This document shows, piece after piece, positions 60,608-64,000 of a DNA stretch of 64,000 bases. Position 1 is the first letter of the stretch. Every line of letters begins with the position of its first letter. The DNA is from Fusicatenibacter saccharivorans (GTDB taxonomy: Bacteria > Bacillota > Clostridia > Lachnospirales > Lachnospiraceae). The notes under the pieces are model-generated. The model was given only the letters and a program-made list of their open reading frames with translations, was not told the origin of the DNA and ran no database searches. Location of the stretch: NCBI RefSeq assembly GCF_027667425.1, contig NZ_JAQEGR010000009.1:1-64000 (forward strand). The letters run 5' to 3'. The position numbers were made by a program, and so were the translations under genes.

Positions 60608-60912
60608 GTGCGAATAGATATTATGTAAAATAATGGTAATGATAAAAGAAACAAATAGGAAAAAGTTCGACATTCTGTGAAGAAAGTTGCTTCATAATGT
60701 TTACAAACTGGAGCAAATAAGCTAGAATGTACATGATATTGTTGGGCTAAGACTAAATGCTGTTTTAATAGGCCATAAGTCACAAAAATATGTTAAGTAT
60801 CATTACAAACGGAATGTATATAACTGGCAATGTCTACCTCAAACTTTCAGTGGCGGCATGATGGTCTACGGTGGCGTATAAAACTCATGCAAAATACCCC
60901 TACTGCGAGCCT

Positions 60913-61082
60913 GTTTTATTGCAGAGCAAGGGACGGACATGATACCTTCATTTTTCCGAAGAATTAGAGGTGGAGGTTGAAAGTGTTGAAAAGTCCAAAA
61001 TCTATTTTTCTGGAAAAGTTTATTGCAGACAAAAGCAGGACATGATAACTGCATTTTTCCGGGGAATTAGAGGTAGTGAGGG
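60913..61082 (+). repeat. Repeat family B (two copies of about 64 bp)
   Basis: Copy 1 at 60913-60976 and copy 2 at 61018-61082 share TTTATTGCAGA, GGACATGATA, CATTTTTCCG and GAATTAGAGGT in order, about 75-80 percent identity. They lie in direct orientation about 105 bases apart. Confidence 0.65.
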
Positions 61083-61151
61083 GTAGATGATTGTTCATGT
61101 TGCAACAAAGATGGAATATGAACTTGTACAGTTTTAACAAAGTAAGTTGAT

Positions 61152-61239
61152 ATGAAGGTTATGACAATAAAGGTCAACACTTTGAAAAATGGAAAAGTGC
61201 GACTGCGAGTTATGACAATAAGACCTAACACTTTGTTGG
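61152..61239 (+). repeat. Repeat family C (two copies)
   Basis: GTTATGACAATAA, then GGTCAACACTTTG (61159-61184) or GACCTAACACTTTG (about 61208-61235): direct repeats 50 bases apart. Confidence 0.55.
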
Positions 61240-61461
61240 TGAGTTGGTATGAAGGTGTCTACCTTAAAGTTTCAGTTGAAGCGAAATGAGTGAGTAGCCC
61301 ATGGCAGGTCTACATAAAAGATTCAGTGGTGGTCGGATGATACCCACTGTGAGAAAAATGATAGCTACAGTGTGATGAACACACTGTTTGATATAGATAA
61401 GGTCCGCCGGTGTACTGCATCGGTGGTTAGATGTAAAAACTTGTGAGAGGAATATAGCGGA

Positions 61462-62730
61462 ATGTCAAATAAGAAGAATCTCCTGATCTACGCTCATTAC
61501 TATATTCCAGATACTGCGTCAACGGGGCAGATCCTCCGTGAATTGGCGGAGGGTATGCTGGACAAATTCAATATTACGGTCATCTGCGTGGTACCGAGTT
61601 ACTTAGGAATCATTGAAGATAAGTATAAGACACAGAAATACTACGAAGAAGAAATCAACGGCGTGAAGGTACTGCGAATCCGGGTGCCGGAGTTCAGCAA
61701 GACCAATAAGAAGAGCCGTGTGAAGAACATTGTTTCCTATTTCTTTGGAGCAATGGGTGCGACCTTTAAGGTTGGTAAGATGGACTATGTGTTCTCCATT
61801 TCTCAGCCTCCGATTCTTGGCGGTTTGTTGGGCGTCTGGGGCAAGTGGGTAAAACATGCCAAGTACATTTATAACATTCAGGACTTCAATCCGGAACAGG
61901 TGCTAGCTGTTGGCTACACCAAGAGCAAGTTTATCACCGATGCCATGATGTGGTTCGATAAATTCAGCTGCAAGCGCAGTGATCTTGTGATCACGGTCGG
62001 CCGTGATCTGGTGGAGACAGTCGAGAAACGTTTCGAGGGAAAGAAAGTTCCAAAGACCGTTATGATCAACAACTGGATTGATGAGAATGAGATATATCCG
62101 CTGGATGAAAACAATGAGAGAGTTGTTGCTTTCAAGAAGAAGTATGGTCTTGATGGCAAATTTGTCATCATGTACTCTGGCAATATTGGTTTGTACTATG
62201 ACCTTGAGAATTTGATTAAGGTTGTGGAGAAAATCAAGGCTGGAACGAGGACGGCAGATGGTCGGGAGGTCGTATTCGCATTTGTTGGTGCAGGCTCCGT
62301 GCTGGACAAGTTGGTGCTCTATGTAAAGCAGCATCACATGGACAATGTGGTTTTCATTCCGTACCAAGATAAGGCTGACCTGATTTATAGCTTGAACGCT
62401 GGTGACGTTCACTGGTGTGTGAATGCGAAAGGCATTAAAGGTGTGAGCTGCCCATCGAAGGCATACGGAATAATGGCCGCTTCGAAACCCATTTTAGGGG
62501 TCCTAGAGTCTGGCTCAGAGGTTCGTTGCCTGATTGAAGATACACATGGTGGTCTCTGCTGTGAGCCGGGTGAGTATGACAAGGTGGAGGAGAATATCCG
62601 CTGGTTTATTGAGAATGCTGGAAACAGTGAGTTGAAGGCAATGGGAGCCAGAGGACGTGAGAATCTGGAGAAGAATCTTACCAGAAATGTGTCGGTGAGA
62701 AAGTACGCAGAAGAGATTCTGAAGCTGTAA
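61462..62730 (+). CDS. Glycosyltransferase family 4 (WbuB-like)
   Basis: 422 residues. GT-B fold, N-terminal domain beginning LLIYAHYYIPDTASTGQI and C-terminal nucleotide-sugar domain with VIMYSGNIGLYYDLENLIKV, FVGAGSVLDKL and CPSKAYGIMAASKPILG. This pattern belongs to GT4 enzymes of capsular or exopolysaccharide loci, most like WbuB. It adds a sugar to a lipid-linked glycan at the inner face of the membrane; donor unknown. First gene of the polysaccharide locus; GAGAGG precedes the ATG. Confidence 0.9.
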   Translation: MSNKKNLLIYAHYYIPDTASTGQILRELAEGMLDKFNITVICVVPSYLGIIEDKYKTQKYYEEEINGVKVLRIRVPEFSKTNKKSRVKNIVSYFFGAMGATFKVGKMDYVFSISQPPILGGLLGVWGKWVKHAKYIYNIQDFNPEQVLAVGYTKSKFITDAMMWFDKFSCKRSDLVITVGRDLVETVEKRFEGKKVPKTVMINNWIDENEIYPLDENNERVVAFKKKYGLDGKFVIMYSGNIGLYYDLENLIKVVEKIKAGTRTADGREVVFAFVGAGSVLDKLVLYVKQHHMDNVVFIPYQDKADLIYSLNAGDVHWCVNAKGIKGVSCPSKAYGIMAASKPILGVLESGSEVRCLIEDTHGGLCCEPGEYDKVEENIRWFIENAGNSELKAMGARGRENLEKNLTRNVSVRKYAEEILKL

Positions 62731-62744
62731 AGGAGGCGAGAGGT

Positions 62745-63317
62745 ATGAACAGTAACTGGTTTAAGCTGGTTATGAAGATGGCGAAAGTTGAATATGGGAA
62801 AAACCTCTTGCTGAAGGGTGTGCCGATCATCTTCAACAAGGACGGTGCCAAGCTAAAGATTGGTGAGAACGTCACAATCAAGAGTAGCTTTCTGAGTAAT
62901 TTAGTTGGACTTTACAGCCGGACAATCATTGTCACTCGTGCTCCGGGAGCAGAGATTGAAATTGGAGACAATGTCGGGATAAGTGGAGCAACGATTTACG
63001 CCCGGAAAAAGATCACGATTGGTGAAAACACTTGCATTGGTGGAAACTGCAAGATTCTGGACAATGACTTTCATCCGATAGAGGTAGAGGCTAGAAACAA
63101 GCTCCTGCGAGATGAAAACGGCGGCGATAGCAATCTGGTGCCGAGCAGAGAAATTATGATTGGCAAGAACTGCTTTATCGGATGCAACAGCATAATCCTG
63201 AAAGGCACAGTGCTGGGGGATGGCTGTGTTGTCGGTGCCGGTGCAGTTGTGTGCGGTAAGTTTGAGGATAATTGTGTGATTGCTGGAAACCCGGCAAGGA
63301 TTATTAAGAAGTTATAA
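62745..63317 (+). CDS. Hexapeptide-repeat acyltransferase
   Basis: 190 residues. Left-handed beta-helix of hexapeptide repeats (IGENVTIKSS, IEIGDNVGISGATIYARKKI, IGENTCIGGNCKILDNDF, IGKNCFIGCNSIILKG), as in WcaF/maltose O-acetyltransferase-like enzymes. It likely acetylates a sugar of the polysaccharide. It lies 15 bases after the GT4 gene with AAGGAGGCGAGAGG before the ATG, so it belongs to the same operon. Confidence 0.88.
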   Translation: MNSNWFKLVMKMAKVEYGKNLLLKGVPIIFNKDGAKLKIGENVTIKSSFLSNLVGLYSRTIIVTRAPGAEIEIGDNVGISGATIYARKKITIGENTCIGGNCKILDNDFHPIEVEARNKLLRDENGGDSNLVPSREIMIGKNCFIGCNSIILKGTVLGDGCVVGAGAVVCGKFEDNCVIAGNPARIIKKL

Positions 63318-63394
63318 AATATCTTGGAAAATCTACAGAGATCAACCATGATGAAACCTCAGTATTGATTTGAGAGAAAGGCCTTTGGGAAAGT

Positions 63395-64000
63395 ATGAAT
63401 AAAATAGCAATTGTAGGTTTTCATAATTTGCATCTGATGCAATTTCTATATAAATATACTGATATTTTTGACAAAAATAATATTCCATATGACGTATTAT
63501 ACTGGGACCGAGATATGGATTCCAATATTAAATGTAAAACATTTAAGGGTAATAGCATTTCATATCGTTATAAAATGAGCAACTATCAGCCCAAGGCGAA
63601 AAAAATTCACGGCTTTGTTGGGTGCATGCGGTATTTTTGCAAGATAATTAAAAAGAACAAGTATGATCATATTATTTTATTGACAACGCAAACAGCATTA
63701 CCTTTATATATGCTGAGTGGAATCGTCAGAAAATCAAAATTTGTTTTTGATTATCGAGATTTGACATATGAAAAAAATAGCATTTGCAGAAAAATTATAA
63801 AAGGTATTATTGAAAAATCTGAATTTACAGCTATTTCCTCGATGGGATTTAAAAAGGTTCTTGGTGAGAGCAATAAATTTGTAATGTCTCACAATGTAAG
63901 CAATTTAAAAATGGAATGCTTACCTAAGAAAAGTAGTAGGAACCTCAGAGTCGTTTTTTGGGGAATGATACGGCAAATCGAATGGAATAAAAAAATTTGT
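63395..64000 (+). CDS. Glycosyltransferase, 3'-incomplete
   Basis: 202 codons from ATG 63395 to the window end, open throughout. It starts MNKIAIVGFHNLHLMQFLYK and contains FVFDYRDLTYEKN and SEFTAISSMGFKKV, a pattern seen in GT-B glycosyltransferases of family 4 (the DxRD segment). Base composition is much more A+T-rich than the two genes before it (many AAA, ATT, TAT codons), a sign of separate acquisition. The ribosome site GGGAAAGT is weak. Substrate unknown. Confidence 0.7.
   Translation, partial: MNKIAIVGFHNLHLMQFLYKYTDIFDKNNIPYDVLYWDRDMDSNIKCKTFKGNSISYRYKMSNYQPKAKKIHGFVGCMRYFCKIIKKNKYDHIILLTTQTALPLYMLSGIVRKSKFVFDYRDLTYEKNSICRKIIKGIIEKSEFTAISSMGFKKVLGESNKFVMSHNVSNLKMECLPKKSSRNLRVVFWGMIRQIEWNKKIC

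Larger units (their letters stand above)
60831..61332 (+). repeat. Repeat family A (three copies)
   Basis: TGTCTACCTCAAACTTTCAG (from 60831), TGTCTACCTTAAAGTTTCAG (61256-61275) and GGTCTACATAAAAGATTCAG (61307-61326), with two of the copies followed by TGGCGG or TGGTGG. A partial copy, GGTCTACGGTGGCG, lies at about 60863-60876. Copies are imperfect and irregularly spaced. Confidence 0.6.
60547..61461. other. Non-coding stretch before polysaccharide locus
   Basis: A 915-base gap with no gene that I can support. Apart from the terminator it contains at least three families of imperfect direct repeats (listed separately) and the promoter region for the polysaccharide genes. The short ORFs that cross it have no ribosome sites. 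Confidence 0.7.

Noticed and set aside
60866..61054. Small ORFs in the repeat region
   Set aside because: No ribosome sites, composition of non-coding DNA, and they cut across the repeats.

Overview
The window looks like chromosomal DNA from a Gram-positive anaerobe of the class Clostridia, most likely a Lachnospiraceae gut bacterium. The evidence is the hrcA-grpE-dnaK-dnaJ order under a CIRCE element, an IreB/RuvX/UPF0473/O-methyltransferase/U32 cluster like that of Firmicutes, a LexA (DinR)-type GAAC-N4-GTTC box at uvrB, a glycyl-radical-type (anaerobic) ribonucleotide reductase activase, very large hybrid histidine kinases, and two GH31 glycosidases. The genus cannot be fixed from sequence alone.

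Layout. 1-650: what looks like the right end of an IS200/IS605-type element sitting inside a HEPN-domain gene, with a decayed partner ORF. 0.6-5.5 kb: uvrB behind an SOS-type promoter, two paralogous small XRE regulators that share a palindromic operator motif, and CIRCE-hrcA. 5.5-15.4 kb: housekeeping genes grpE, dnaK, dnaJ, a eukaryotic-type hisA, long-form hpf, secA and prfB (with programmed +1 frameshift). 15.4-20.5 kb: a ydjI/ydjG/ydjH-like membrane-stress operon without pspA, then an ACT-domain protein and homoserine dehydrogenase. 20.5-20.8 kb: a highly structured non-coding segment, part of which recurs between dnaK and dnaJ. 20.8-33.8 kb: membrane proteins, tex, ylmH, trpS, nrdG-type activase, tadA, tRNA-Ser(CGA), an rRNA m5C methyltransferase, a 3D-domain cell-wall protein, tRNA-Pro(CGG) and a HAD phosphatase.

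33.8-41.7 kb is a signalling island: the scar of a deleted histidine kinase, a 1068-residue hybrid kinase, a lipoprotein joining a solute-binding domain to a 5'-nucleotidase-C-like domain, and a second, membrane-bound hybrid kinase. 41.8-47 kb: MarR-MATE efflux pair, second MarR, nth, an AraC-family regulator and a MraY/WecA-like transferase. 47.3-51.8 kb: two GH31 enzymes (one matching YicI alpha-xylosidase in length and catalytic residues). 51.8-54.8 kb: a two-gene HTH/HipA-like kinase module followed by a graveyard of truncated genes (Nif11-like, Uma2, GH3). 55-60.5 kb: ireB-ruvX-UPF0473, RNase J, YlbF-like, short MltG-like, trmR-like and U32 genes, which tie RNA processing, tRNA modification and cell-envelope control together. 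60.5-61.4 kb: a non-coding stretch with three families of imperfect direct repeats, leading into a polysaccharide locus (two glycosyltransferases, one cut by the window end, and a hexapeptide acyltransferase) whose base composition falls sharply.

The least explained segments are the HTH/HipA-like pair, the kinase-SBP-kinase island, the structured RNA-like element at 20.55-20.72 kb and the repeat array before the polysaccharide genes.
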